32,917 nt of DNA from assembly GCA_018971525.1 (NCBI GenBank), contig JAGXAR010000043.1:1-32917 (forward strand). Reading direction: 5' to 3'. This DNA comes from Nitrospirota bacterium (GTDB taxonomy: Bacteria > Nitrospirota > Nitrospiria > Nitrospirales > Nitrospiraceae). The notes below the pieces were generated by a model. It had not been told where the DNA came from. It saw only the letters and a list, made by a program, of their open reading frames with translations, and searched no databases. Of this stretch, positions 15,276 to 24,188 are shown piece by piece. Within the stretch, counting starts at the first letter, position 1; each line of letters begins with the position of its first letter. A program made the position numbers and the translations under genes.

Positions 15276-16677
15276 TGACTAGTGAACGAATATAGTGAAT
15301 CAACTGCCAGACTTGCTCATCCGGCAACCCGGCAAAGGACATCATCCCGGTCCCTGGCGACCCGTTCTTGATGATCCAGTACAGTTGGCCGTCGGGAATG
15401 TCCTTCATCATTGCTCCACAGGTAAAGTTTCTCGGTTGCGGCACCAAGGCCGCGCCCATGAATCCCTTCCCGTCACCTTGTTCTCCATGGCACATCGCAC
15501 AAGCAACGGGCTGTGCCGACTTGAGGAACAGTGTTTTCCCAGCCTGGATCGTCCCGGTAGATGCAGGGAGCGGATTCGTCTTGGCTAAGAATTCGTCCGG
15601 CGCTTTTGCCGTCTTGCGCGCTTGCACACAGGCGTCCCCCTCGCCCCCGCCCGGAGCAGCCGCCATATCCGGCACCCCCTTGAACGTTGCTTTCAAATAG
15701 GCCATCACATCGGCCACGCCTTGTTGACCGATGGTCAGGTTCCAATAGGGCATGTTCGGTGACTTCCCCAGCGCCGCGCCGCCGTGATTGATCACGTTGT
15801 ACAGATAGTCGATCGGGAGTTTTTCAAACGGGATGTTGGCATGGATCGCCGGCTTCGGTTCCAATCCTGATGCAGCCGGACCGTCCCCCTTGCCGGTTGC
15901 GCCGTGACATTGTGAACAGTATTCCTTGTAGATCACTTTGCCGCGATCCGCGCTGGCCATGCCGAACTCCGGGCTGGTCCAGGGCTCGTAGAACTTGAAG
16001 TCCTTCACGCCTTGCGCAGCCAGGTATCCAATCACGGCGCGCAATTGCGGTTCTGTAGCATCGGCAAGAAATTCACCGTTATGGACGGTGAAGTCCTGCG
16101 GGTTCTGTCCGAACCGGAAGAGCCAGTCCATGTTGTAGCGTTGACCGGCATTCTGGAGCGCGGCGCTCTGCGGACCGCCGATGAGTTTTCCGTTTTCTTC
16201 GATTGTATGGCAGCCGAGGCAGGCGTGCGCCTTGTAGGCCATGCCGCCGAAAGTCACATCGAATTTACTCACCTTCGAGACGTCGAACGCGCCGACTTTC
16301 ACGCGCTGATCTTTGTTGTTCTTTTCGAAGTAATCGGCCATGGCATTCGCGTCGGCCTCACTGACGACCGGATGTTTCACGGCCCCCTCGCTGAGATCCC
16401 AGCGATAACCTTTGGCATAGAGAGGCGCTTCCTTTCCCGTCAACCAGCGGATGAGCCAGAGACGCTGATACTTGCTGCCGGCCCAGATGAGATCGGGCGC
16501 CCTGAGATTGAACCGCGAGTCGGGCTGTCCTTCGAGGCGATGACATTGGACGCAAGCTTGCTGGATCAATTCCTTGGCCCGAACCTCGTCGCTCCCGAAC
16601 AGCAGCCGGGGTGAGGACATTAATCCAACCAATGCCAGCAACGCCCCTCCGATCACGATCCCTTTTCTCACATTCAT
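15271..16677 (-). CDS. Exported tetraheme c-type cytochrome
   Basis: This 468-residue protein has a signal peptide (about 1-28) and four CxxCH sites: CVQCH, CLGCH, CSQCH and CAMCH. Each sits in a small class-I-like domain, with plausible Met or His ligands. The last domain has GTGMMSF, very like the neighbouring single-heme protein. A start at 16677 follows AAAGGAG. It probably carries electrons between periplasmic enzymes and the terminal chain. It follows, with a 39-base gap, the diheme cytochrome of the sulfite-dehydrogenase-like block, so it may be its electron acceptor. The exact substrate is unknown. Confidence 0.85.
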   Translation of the reverse strand: MNVRKGIVIGGALLALVGLMSSPRLLFGSDEVRAKELIQQACVQCHRLEGQPDSRFNLRAPDLIWAGSKYQRLWLIRWLTGKEAPLYAKGYRWDLSEGAVKHPVVSEADANAMADYFEKNNKDQRVKVGAFDVSKVSKFDVTFGGMAYKAHACLGCHTIEENGKLIGGPQSAALQNAGQRYNMDWLFRFGQNPQDFTVHNGEFLADATEPQLRAVIGYLAAQGVKDFKFYEPWTSPEFGMASADRGKVIYKEYCSQCHGATGKGDGPAASGLEPKPAIHANIPFEKLPIDYLYNVINHGGAALGKSPNMPYWNLTIGQQGVADVMAYLKATFKGVPDMAAAPGGGEGDACVQARKTAKAPDEFLAKTNPLPASTGTIQAGKTLFLKSAQPVACAMCHGEQGDGKGFMGAALVPQPRNFTCGAMMKDIPDGQLYWIIKNGSPGTGMMSFAGLPDEQVWQLIHYIRSLVK

Positions 16678-16716
16678 ATCGCGACTCCTTTCAGTTCTTC
16701 CGATGGTCTCTCGCCC

Positions 16717-17334
16717 TTATCTGGCCAACAACCATGCATGAATGTCGGCGATGTCCTGCCGACTCAACACTGACCCCCAGGCCGGCATCGGCCCTCGCCC
16801 ATGCAGGACCGTCTCCCAAAACAGGTCCTCATGTTTCAGAATCGGGTTCTTCGCCAGCTTCGGACCCATCCCGCCCGTGGCTCCGGTCCCATGACAGCCC
16901 TGGCAATTGTGTTCGAAGATACCAGCTCCTCTAACCGCGACCCCCGTGAGCGGACCTTCAGCCACCGGCTCCTGCGTGAGCGGCTCCGCCTTCCTCAATT
17001 CACTGTCGAGCGGAGACAGGTGATCCGGCGCACCCGGGTGATACCGCGCCGATAGATACCGCACGAGCAGGTCGGTCTCGTCGTCGGAGATCTCTGCGCC
17101 CCAATGTTTCATTTTCTCCACCGTGGCCTCCCAGCGCGGTCGCGGCAATCGCTGCTGCGCGATGAGGTCCGGACTGTGGCAGACGGAACAGCGCGCGATA
17201 ACCAGTCCTTCTGCACGTGGCGCCAGCGCGGCGCTCACCGTTGCCGGATCTTCCTCTTGCGCTGCCGTCACAACGGCCAGGCCCACGAGGCCAATCACTA
17301 GAGAGAAGATGATCATGTGCCCGGCGTTCGTCAT
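16717..17334 (-). CDS. Diheme c-type cytochrome, partner of the sulfite-dehydrogenase-like protein
   Basis: This 205-residue exported protein has two heme sites, CSVCH (49-53) and CQGCH (144-148), preceded by a signal peptide (about 1-25). ATG at 17334 overlaps the stop of the molybdoprotein gene as ATGA, giving tight coupling. This position is that of a SorB-like electron acceptor, taking electrons from the molybdenum site and passing them to the cytochrome pool. SorB proteins usually carry one heme, so a two-heme form is notable. The C-terminal heme domain has PMPAWG, a likely Met ligand. Confidence 0.8.
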   Translation of the reverse strand: MTNAGHMIIFSLVIGLVGLAVVTAAQEEDPATVSAALAPRAEGLVIARCSVCHSPDLIAQQRLPRPRWEATVEKMKHWGAEISDDETDLLVRYLSARYHPGAPDHLSPLDSELRKAEPLTQEPVAEGPLTGVAVRGAGIFEHNCQGCHGTGATGGMGPKLAKNPILKHEDLFWETVLHGRGPMPAWGSVLSRQDIADIHAWLLAR

Positions 17335-18509
17335 AAGGCCACCGTCACCGATACGCGATCCCATCCATTCCACAGAAACCCGCTTGGATTCCAGGGACTT
17401 GTTGCCGGTTGCGTCTCTCCTCGCACATCGGTCGCGCGACAGAGAATCGTGAACGTACCGGCGGTCCTGGGATTCCAAACCAACTGCCACTGCCGCCAGG
17501 CGTAGGGATGGTCTTCTCCGATCAGCCGCGCCGACTCCCACGTTTTTCCCTCGTCAAGCGACACTTCGACCTTCACGACCTTCGCCTCTCCACTCCAGGC
17601 CATGCCTTGAATGGCGACGGGACCTGACTTCACGGTCTCATCCTCTTGCGGCGCGGCAATGAGCGACTTCACCACCATCGCTTCTACGGGGGTCGACTGT
17701 CCGCTAGCAGATGCGCCCGGCTCCACAGGCGTCGTCGGGAGGCGATAGGCCGTCTGCATGTAGTAGCCCGTCGACTCATCCGCCTGTACCGTAATCTCCG
17801 TCAACCACTTCGTGCATGAATCCGCCATCCAGCCCGGTGTGATCACCCGTAACGGCGCTCCGTGCAAGATCGGCAAGGGCCGTCCGTTCATCTCATAGGC
17901 GAGAATCGTATCCGGATGAAGGGCTTTCTTCAGTGGAATACTTCTGGTAAACAGCGGCACGGAGGCCACGACAGGCCGATCCGCTCCCTGGAACTGCACG
18001 TGCCGCGCCCCGGCTTGAACCGCAGCCGTCCCTAACACATCCCTCAGCCGCACCCCGGTCCACTGCGCATTCCCGACTGCTCCCCGTTCCCACTGAACAC
18101 CAGGGACCTTGGGGCGGTGAAATGCGCGGCCATTGCCGCTGCACTGGACTACTGCAGTGATGGTCACGGCTTCCATCTGACGCAAGTCTGTCAGCGTGAA
18201 CTCATGCGACCCTTCAACCAGGCCACCGACACGAAGTTTCCAATTGGCCTCGGAGACGGCCTCAGGCGGTGGCGGGCCGAAATGACTTCGCACGAAAAAG
18301 CGATGGTTGGGGGTCAAAAAGGACGTAAATTCGCGCACCGGCGTTTCGGCGTCGAACGGTCTCGTCACTCGCACGATCAACGGCCCTGACTCGTCACGTG
18401 CAGACTCTTCCCCGGCTGCCTGCGCAACGGGAAGATGCTGATTAACGATCAGGCTGACTCCAAGACCTTGGAGGATCCGGCTGAACAATGAACGCCGAGA
18501 AATGATCAT
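17331..18509 (-). CDS. Tat-exported sulfite-oxidase-family molybdoprotein
   Basis: This 392-residue protein starts with a twin-arginine signal (MIISRRSLFSRILQGLG). The molybdopterin core carries the Mo-ligand Cys123 in QCSGNGR. The C-terminal dimerisation domain contains SLDEGKTWESA and WRQWQL, as in sulfite oxidases. The reaction is probably sulfite to sulfate with electrons to a cytochrome c. Related family members can act on other substrates, such as nitrate or sulfoxides, so sulfite is an inference supported by the sulfur genes around it. ATG at 18509 overlaps the OsmC stop (ATGA). It is followed by its diheme cytochrome. The gene symbol sorA is not assigned because the substrate is unproven. 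Confidence 0.85.
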   Translation of the reverse strand: MIISRRSLFSRILQGLGVSLIVNQHLPVAQAAGEESARDESGPLIVRVTRPFDAETPVREFTSFLTPNHRFFVRSHFGPPPPEAVSEANWKLRVGGLVEGSHEFTLTDLRQMEAVTITAVVQCSGNGRAFHRPKVPGVQWERGAVGNAQWTGVRLRDVLGTAAVQAGARHVQFQGADRPVVASVPLFTRSIPLKKALHPDTILAYEMNGRPLPILHGAPLRVITPGWMADSCTKWLTEITVQADESTGYYMQTAYRLPTTPVEPGASASGQSTPVEAMVVKSLIAAPQEDETVKSGPVAIQGMAWSGEAKVVKVEVSLDEGKTWESARLIGEDHPYAWRQWQLVWNPRTAGTFTILCRATDVRGETQPATSPWNPSGFLWNGWDRVSVTVAL

Positions 18510-18943
18510 GGGGTTGTCTTTCCTCCCGGTGGCTGGCCCCCCACATGACTGTGCGGATTCAGCGTGATCGCCACAGTCGGCGCAACCGTCAGCGACTGAT
18601 GGACGGTGCAGGCATTTGCGACTTTCAGTAAACGTTCTTTTTGATCCGGCGTCAGGCGATGGGGAAGATGGATCGCAAGGCCAATAGCGCCGACGCGATG
18701 TGGGCCTTCGGCCATCGTCCACTCAGCATCGACCGTCAGCCCGTCCCGAGGAATATCGTGGCGGGCACAGAATTGCCCCACAAAATATCCGACACAGCTG
18801 GCGATCGATCCGACAAACAGTTCGACGGGACTCATGCCCGCATCGTGCCCGCCATCTTCGACCGGCTGATCGGTCACCACCCGGTGAGCACCGCTGGTAA
18901 TGTCGTAACGAGTCCCACCATGGTATGCCACTGTAAGTTTCAT
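18506..18943 (-). CDS. OsmC-family peroxide/persulfide-handling protein
   Basis: This 145-residue protein has the two OsmC active-site cysteines, in VGSIASCVGYFVG and NACTVHQSL. These normally reduce organic or sulfur peroxides using thiols. It sits in an ATGA-overlapped chain between YeeE/YedE and the molybdoprotein. Detoxifying reactive sulfur intermediates is a plausible job. The C-terminal 20 residues are Gly/Pro-rich. Confidence 0.85.
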   Translation of the reverse strand: MKLTVAYHGGTRYDITSGAHRVVTDQPVEDGGHDAGMSPVELFVGSIASCVGYFVGQFCARHDIPRDGLTVDAEWTMAEGPHRVGAIGLAIHLPHRLTPDQKERLLKVANACTVHQSLTVAPTVAITLNPHSHVGGQPPGGKTTP

Positions 18944-19470
18944 CGCGCACCTCCCCCTGCAGGAAGTTTCGCCGCCAGCCAGAGGCAGAGCGCACCCAGC
19001 GGAGCCGCCAGGAGAAGCCCCTGAATCCCGAACGATCCATGAATCGTCACCGGTCCGTATCGGCCGAAGGAGAGCAAGTACGTTTCCAGGTCCGGGAACA
19101 TAAACGCAAATACCAGTGCGCCGAGCAACCCGCCGAGGACCGTGGCCCAGGCGTCCGGTTTCCCCTCTGCCGCTGCAGCCAAAGCTGTGCCCGGGCAGTA
19201 GCCTGTCACCGCGAACCCGACGCCGAAAATCAGTCCCGCCACCACCAGTCCCGGCAGATACAAATCCTTCACTTTCATGTTGGCCAATCCCAACGCATCC
19301 AACAAATGCACCCCGATCAATCCCACGCCGATCGCGGTCAGGATGAGTTTCATGATCGTCAAGTCTTTAAGTCGCAACGCGTTGGTGATCTTCGAATAAC
19401 TGGAGGCCCCTGATAGCTGGATCACGGCACCAAACGCTGCGCCCAGGATCAAGCCCAACAACAACTTCAT
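18940..19470 (-). CDS. YeeE/YedE-family transporter, second half
   Basis: This 176-residue membrane protein has about four to five spans and the motif GYCPGTALAAAAEG, whose Cys is a conserved thiosulfate-contact type residue in YeeE. It is the C-terminal half of a bipartite transporter with the gene at 19467-20003. The genes overlap as ATGA on both sides. Sulfur compound uptake, probably thiosulfate, is inferred from the family and the neighbouring thiosulfate dehydrogenase. Confidence 0.85.
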   Translation of the reverse strand: MKLLLGLILGAAFGAVIQLSGASSYSKITNALRLKDLTIMKLILTAIGVGLIGVHLLDALGLANMKVKDLYLPGLVVAGLIFGVGFAVTGYCPGTALAAAAEGKPDAWATVLGGLLGALVFAFMFPDLETYLLSFGRYGPVTIHGSFGIQGLLLAAPLGALCLWLAAKLPAGGGAR

Positions 19471-20003
19471 CGTTTCCCCCAGTCACCATACAACCACCGC
19501 GCCGTCATGATCGCACTGACGAAGAGCGCGGCTGAAAAGATGAGCGAACTAACGGCCAACTGAGAGACTCCGCTGATCATATGGCCGGAGGTACAGCCTC
19601 CGCCGAATCGGGCGCCGAACAAGAGGATGAATCCCCCGATGAACGACCACACGAGGCGCCTCCCGGGAATCGGTCCGAAACGACGGGCCCATTCAACCGG
19701 CACAAGCCTCGTGCTGAATCGCTTCGTTGCCAAGGAAGCGAGAAACGCACCGATCGGGATGCCGATCACAAAGAAGAACTCAAAGTTGAGTAACGTCCAC
19801 CCGCCTGCGGTATCCACAAGATACGGACTCTGCGCAGCCACGTCAGCAAGCATTCGATGGAGCAGCACCCGATCCAGCACCACATATTGTGTAGACACGC
19901 CGATCGGTTGGACCAGCGCGACGGCGAGAATCAATACCACCCCGATTCCCAAGCCACCGGCCCACCAGGGGATCATCGGCTCAACAGCGTCACGGGTTGC
20001 CAT
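19467..20003 (-). CDS. YeeE/YedE-family transporter, first half
   Basis: This 178-residue membrane protein has the other YeeE signature, GGGCTSGHMISGVSQL, and several spans. ATG at 20003 is chosen because AGGGGACAACA precedes it; the open frame further upstream (to 20108) overlaps a hairpin element and is probably untranslated. It forms a functional pair with the next gene, the two halves replacing one long YeeE protein. It probably imports thiosulfate or related sulfur species. Confidence 0.85.
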   Translation of the reverse strand: MATRDAVEPMIPWWAGGLGIGVVLILAVALVQPIGVSTQYVVLDRVLLHRMLADVAAQSPYLVDTAGGWTLLNFEFFFVIGIPIGAFLASLATKRFSTRLVPVEWARRFGPIPGRRLVWSFIGGFILLFGARFGGGCTSGHMISGVSQLAVSSLIFSAALFVSAIMTARWLYGDWGKR

Positions 20004-20040
20004 TGTTGTCCCCTGCTTCTTCACGCTGCCCGTCTCCCTG

Positions 20041-20105
20041 TCGCGTTTATCTGGATCATCTGATTTGTTTTGTTCAACCAGATGAACAAAACACACGAGA
20101 AAAAC
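20041..20105. repeat. Palindromic element C downstream of tsdA
   Basis: A perfect 9-base stem GTTTTGTTC (20067-20075) and GAACAAAAC (20084-20092) with an 8-base loop. The flanking CATCTGA and CAGATG also pair in an alternative fold. It lies between the minus-strand thiosulfate-dehydrogenase stop (20117) and the YeeE start. Similar TCTGGTT-type words recur at 30388-30472. Confidence 0.6.
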
Positions 20106-20116
20106 CACCCGGCCCT

Positions 20117-20956
20117 TTAGTACGGTGAATCGGCCGGCTTACCGCCCTTCGGCCAATCGCGAATCTTGTCGGCAAAGTCAGGACGGGGCTGGCTGTTCAT
20201 ATAGGCGGCTACGTCGTAGGCGTGATCATCCGACAGGCTCCAACCCCAGCTACGCGGCATGTTCGACTTGATAAAGGCAGCGGCGACGCTCACCCGCGCC
20301 ATGCCTGCGGCAATGTTGTAAGACTGTGGCCCCCAGACCGGCGGTGCCCCCATCGTCCCCAGGCCGTCCGACCCGTGACAGAAGGCACATTTGCTCGCAT
20401 ACACTTTCTTCCCGTTGGCAGGATCGGGAGGCCTCCGCGAGTCAATGCGCTGGAAGCCCCGCCAGGGTAATGTCGCCCCTTGCGGCACTCCCTCCGAGAG
20501 CCAGGTGATATAGGCCACGATAGCCCTCAGCTTGGAACTGTCCGGCGGAAGCGCTCGCCCATTGAGGCTCCGTTCAAAACACTCGTTGACACGATCAGCG
20601 AGCGTATTCACCCTCGCGTTGCGGGTCCGGTACTCGGGATAGACTGAAGCAAGGCCGACGAATGAGGCAGCGTTCGGATTGAGCCCGCCGTCGAGATGAC
20701 AGTTCGTGCAGTTGAGGCGGTTGCCGACATAGGGTCTGGCATATTCCTGCGTGTTGACGACAATCTGATAGCCAAGCCGGGTTTGTTCACCCAGTTGACT
20801 GCCTGGAATGGTTTCCAGGGATGGCGGAGCAAATTCTATCGTGGCACTGCCGGCTTGGGCAGCCCCCCGAGGCTCCACAGTTTTGATCCGGGGGCTCTCG
20901 CCGGAACAGCTCACAAGCATGGCCATCCCCAGAATTGCCGAAAACAACCACACCAT
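20117..20956 (-). CDS. tsdA: TsdA-type thiosulfate dehydrogenase, diheme lipoprotein
   Basis: This 279-residue periplasmic protein has hemes at CTNCH (83-87) and CAFCH (190-194). Between them is DRVNECFERSLNGR, carrying the unusual Cys axial ligand (Cys126) of TsdA; a likely Met ligand for the second heme is in SNMP. These features fit oxidation of thiosulfate to tetrathionate or the reverse. A lipobox LVSC with Cys17 suggests an outer- or inner-membrane anchor, which is uncommon for TsdA. ATG at 20956 follows AAAGGAGCAGTATT. It is the first gene of the block running to the YeeE genes, after a 113-base gap. Confidence 0.82.
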   Translation of the reverse strand: MVWLFSAILGMAMLVSCSGESPRIKTVEPRGAAQAGSATIEFAPPSLETIPGSQLGEQTRLGYQIVVNTQEYARPYVGNRLNCTNCHLDGGLNPNAASFVGLASVYPEYRTRNARVNTLADRVNECFERSLNGRALPPDSSKLRAIVAYITWLSEGVPQGATLPWRGFQRIDSRRPPDPANGKKVYASKCAFCHGSDGLGTMGAPPVWGPQSYNIAAGMARVSVAAAFIKSNMPRSWGWSLSDDHAYDVAAYMNSQPRPDFADKIRDWPKGGKPADSPY

Positions 20957-21126
20957 AATACTGCTCCTTTGTGCCAAGACCATGCCATTAGCACGAACGA
21001 CGTGCCCACCACTTTTGCCTGTCAAATCAAACGATTAACCGTCAGATTCAGTTCGCACTGGAGCTAAAGGCCACAGAGCCGATCTCGTGATTGTTGCGGG
21101 ATGCCACAGGAGAAGACTCCTAGGGG

Positions 21127-21193
21127 AAAGGTTAAGCGTGAGATCGAGAAACCAAAATCGAAGTTCCAATCGCTAAGCCTCAACCTCAACCTA
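21127..21193. repeat. Palindromic element D at the cytochrome b-c stop
   Basis: GGTTAAGCG (21130-21138) pairs imperfectly with CGCTAAGCC (21171-21179), and the right arm continues as CTCAACCTCAACCT, ending at the stop of the minus-strand cytochrome gene. It is a weak hairpin with a GAGGTT-type direct repeat. Confidence 0.4.
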
Positions 21194-22519
21194 CCGGGCT
21201 CGCTTGAGGCTCAGCATGTAACTCGTCAGGTCATTGAGCTGCTTATCGTCCAGCGGAAATTTCGGCATGAAAGACCCCGGCGATACCGACTGAGGATCTC
21301 GAAAATGTTTCAGATGCCATTCTCGTTCAGGCCTCGTGTCGCCGACGTAGGATAGGTCGGGCCCCACGGCGCCGCCTTCGCCGTGAACGCGATGACAGCC
21401 GACGCAGCCGAATTGATTATAGAGCGCGTGCCCCCTGGCGAGAGCCGGATCCACGCGCGGCACGGCATAGAGATTCTTGAGCGAGATGCCCAGCAATGAA
21501 AAGACCACGAGGAGAAACAGCAGCCCCGAGACCAACGCCGCGGGCCGCTTGATCGGATTGCGCGCCGGATTCCTGTCGATGAAAGGCCAGAAGAACAGGC
21601 CGAGAATCACGACCATCGGCAGCACCCACGTCGCCAACGGCTCCAACGGCCCATGCACGTACTTCAGCAACTCGTAATAGAAAAGGAAATACCATTCCGG
21701 CACCGGAACGAAACTGGTGTCGGAGGGGTTCGCCTTGTCGGTCAAGGGAAACGACACCAGCAGCGCGAGGCTTGCCAGGATAACAAACACCGCCAGCATG
21801 ACGACAGCGTCCATATAGACCTGGCGCGGATAGAAGGTCTCGCGGTCGAGTGACGCCCGTTCATCAGTCCAGGGCCCGGCCGGCCCCACGCGTCGCAGAA
21901 TGAAGAGATGAGCAGCGATCATGGTGACCAGGATCGCCGGCAGAAACAACACGTGGACGGCAAAGAACCGGGACAACGTGAGCGCCCCCAACACCTCCCC
22001 GCCCCGCATGACCTTCATCAAGAACTCTCCGACCAACGGAACGGTGCCCACCATATTGAGCCCGATCTGCGTCGCCCAATAGGCCGTCTGATCCCACGGC
22101 AGCAGATAGCCGGTGAAGGCGAACGCCATCACGATGAGAAAGAGCACCACGCCGACCATCCACATGACTTCGCGGGGCGGCTTATACGCCCCATACAAAA
22201 ACGTCTGGAGCATATGCAGCCCGATCGCGACCACCATCCCTGAGGCTCCCCAGTGGTGGAGCCCACGCACGAAGGCGCCGAACGTGACCTGCTCTTCAAT
22301 GAACTGAATACTGTCATAGGCATGGTCCGGAGTCGGCGCATAATAGATCGCGAGGAACATGCCGGTGAGGGCTTGGAGAAGAAACAGGAAGAGCGTGGCC
22401 GAGCCGAACACATAGATCCAGCTAGCGCCACCGGGAATCGGTTCGTCAAGCAGGGTCCGTTCGACCGACTTGAGATTCAAGCGGCGGTCAAGCCATGTAT
22501 AGAGGGTGCCTCGGTTCAT
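21191..22519 (-). CDS. Cytochrome b fused to cytochrome c (bc-type complex)
   Basis: This 442-residue protein has a cytochrome b core of about 350 residues. Paired histidines lie in HHWGASGMVVAIGLH and HVLFLPAILVTMIAAH; the second pair is separated by 14 residues, as in b6-type proteins. The quinol-site motif PEWYFLFYYELLKY is intact. After residue about 355, a cytochrome c domain with CVGCHRVHGEGG follows, replacing a separate c1 subunit. ATG at 22519 overlaps the cyclase stop as ATGA and has GGAGGG upstream. Together with the Rieske gene this would make a quinol:cytochrome c oxidoreductase in the inner membrane. Confidence 0.92.
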   Translation of the reverse strand: MNRGTLYTWLDRRLNLKSVERTLLDEPIPGGASWIYVFGSATLFLFLLQALTGMFLAIYYAPTPDHAYDSIQFIEEQVTFGAFVRGLHHWGASGMVVAIGLHMLQTFLYGAYKPPREVMWMVGVVLFLIVMAFAFTGYLLPWDQTAYWATQIGLNMVGTVPLVGEFLMKVMRGGEVLGALTLSRFFAVHVLFLPAILVTMIAAHLFILRRVGPAGPWTDERASLDRETFYPRQVYMDAVVMLAVFVILASLALLVSFPLTDKANPSDTSFVPVPEWYFLFYYELLKYVHGPLEPLATWVLPMVVILGLFFWPFIDRNPARNPIKRPAALVSGLLFLLVVFSLLGISLKNLYAVPRVDPALARGHALYNQFGCVGCHRVHGEGGAVGPDLSYVGDTRPEREWHLKHFRDPQSVSPGSFMPKFPLDDKQLNDLTSYMLSLKRAR

Positions 22520-23625
22520 CTCGGCTGGCCCTCCGACGCGCACTCTTCGTTGTACAACTCGACCCGGTTCCGCCCCCTGCGCTTGGCGTAATACATAGCC
22601 TGATCCGCACGTGTAATGAGCGTCTCGACCTGGTCAATTTCAGGAGATAGCATCACAACCCCGATGCTGACCGTCACCGCTGTGGCATGGTGTTCCCACG
22701 CGAACTGATCCTGTGCGATTTTCAGCCTGATGCGCTCGGCAATCTGCAGGGCTCCGGCTTGGTCGCACTCCACCAAACCGATGACAAACTCCTCACCACC
22801 GTAGCGGCCGATGATATCGGGCGGCCGGATCATTCCCCTGGCCAACTGCACCACGTGGAGCAGCACCTGATCGCCGAACGAATGCCCGTGCCGGTCGTTG
22901 ATCTCTTTGAAGTGGTCCACATCGAGAAACAGCAGCGCGAACGGGTGCCGGTAGCGCCGGCTCCTGTGAAATTCCAAGGCCAGCGCCTCCATGAGCGCGC
23001 GCCGGTTGTTCACGGGCGTGAGAGAGTCCCGTCGGGATAGGCCTTCAAGCTGCCGATGAGCGTCCTTCAGTTGACAGAGGCTGTCTTCCTGACGCTGCGT
23101 CGTCGCGTGGTAATACGTCTCCACCACAAGGATCTCGTCGAGCATGAGGATCTTGTTCAACGTGAGGATCAACGATGACAGCCTGCAAGCGTCCCCCGAG
23201 TAACGAACCGCGAGCCGTTGCAGGATTAACTCGAAGAGTTTGTGGTATGCGCCCAAGTACCACTTCTGCTTGAGCCCGACTCGTTCGTGCGTGAGTCCGA
23301 TCCGAAGCCGCGCCTCCGCATACTCGACGTAATCGCCGAGTTGCCCGAGGCTGAGCAAGTACTGGCGCTGCGACCCCTTGAGTCGCTCCACGAGCTTCCG
23401 GTCCGACAAGATCCCGCGCAATTCCTCGAATTGCAGTAAGTGGTCATAGAATTCTCCGATTATCTCGTCGACGCGAGAACAGATCACGTCGCGGATCTCG
23501 ACGAGATTCCGCCCGTCTTGTTCACCAAAGGAGAGAAACGCCAGCCTGGTCTGCAATTCCTCCGCTGTGATCTGCAGTTGATCGCACAGACTCCTGGTCG
23601 CCTGCATGCCCTGCTGCTCAGCCAT
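22516..23625 (-). CDS. Globin-coupled diguanylate cyclase
   Basis: This 369-residue sensor has an N-terminal protoglobin-type globin (about 15-170), with proximal His113 in GLTHERVGLKQKWYLGAYHKL and Tyr60 as a possible distal residue. A linker leads to a GGDEF domain with an intact active loop GGEEF (276-280) and an inhibitory site RPPD (267-270), so it should make c-di-GMP and show product inhibition. The globin probably senses O2 or another gas. The start at 23625 (GAGAGG upstream) is preferred over a GTG four codons before. The gene lies between the Rieske and cytochrome b-c genes, overlapping the latter as ATGA, an unusual position. Confidence 0.9.
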   Translation of the reverse strand: MAEQQGMQATRSLCDQLQITAEELQTRLAFLSFGEQDGRNLVEIRDVICSRVDEIIGEFYDHLLQFEELRGILSDRKLVERLKGSQRQYLLSLGQLGDYVEYAEARLRIGLTHERVGLKQKWYLGAYHKLFELILQRLAVRYSGDACRLSSLILTLNKILMLDEILVVETYYHATTQRQEDSLCQLKDAHRQLEGLSRRDSLTPVNNRRALMEALALEFHRSRRYRHPFALLFLDVDHFKEINDRHGHSFGDQVLLHVVQLARGMIRPPDIIGRYGGEEFVIGLVECDQAGALQIAERIRLKIAQDQFAWEHHATAVTVSIGVVMLSPEIDQVETLITRADQAMYYAKRRGRNRVELYNEECASEGQPR

Positions 23626-23651
23626 GAGGCCTCTCACCGGATTGACCGCAT

Positions 23652-24188
23652 TTACAACTCAATTTGCGCCTTCTGTCCGGACTTGAACTCTTTGTACATG
23701 ACGAACAGCCGTCCTTCTTCGATTTTTGTCGGCAAACGGTCCAGGGCACGGGGAGCCGGACCAGCCATCACCTCCCCCGTCACATCAAAGACGCTTCCAT
23801 GGCAGGGGCACTTGAACCGACGGTCCGTCGTATCCCAGCGATAGCCGCACCCCAGATGCGTGCAGAGAGGCGCGAACACGGTGACGGCTCCGTCCGGATG
23901 TTTGACCGCCCAGACTGCCTTCTGGGTCTTGGCCTCCAGGTACCCGTCTCTGACGATCGTCACATACTCGAGTTGCGCCGGTTCTCCTTCCTGCAAGGCA
24001 TTGAGCCGACCGACCTCTACCCAGGATTGGGCTCGGCGCCTCAGAGCAGGTGAGATCACATACCCGGCCAAGGGAATCGCAAGCCCGAGCCCGATCAGAC
24101 CTGCCGCCGCTCTCGTCACCCAGCGAAAAAACCTCCGCCTTGAACCGACAGGCGTGTGGAATTCCCCTTCTCCCGCTTGCTCACTCAC
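23652..24188 (-). CDS. Rieske iron-sulfur protein of the bc-type complex
   Basis: This 178-residue protein has one N-terminal membrane anchor (about 28-46), with RRRFFRWVTR before it. The 2Fe-2S sites are CTHLGC and CPCHGS in a Rieske fold, with the basic patch nearby. GTG at 24188 follows GGAGGA and overlaps the TauE C-half stop as GTGA. It would accept one electron from quinol and pass it to the heme c. It is followed by the cyclase gene 26 bases downstream and then the cytochrome b-c gene. Confidence 0.92.
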   Translation of the reverse strand: MSEQAGEGEFHTPVGSRRRFFRWVTRAAAGLIGLGLAIPLAGYVISPALRRRAQSWVEVGRLNALQEGEPAQLEYVTIVRDGYLEAKTQKAVWAVKHPDGAVTVFAPLCTHLGCGYRWDTTDRRFKCPCHGSVFDVTGEVMAGPAPRALDRLPTKIEEGRLFVMYKEFKSGQKAQIEL

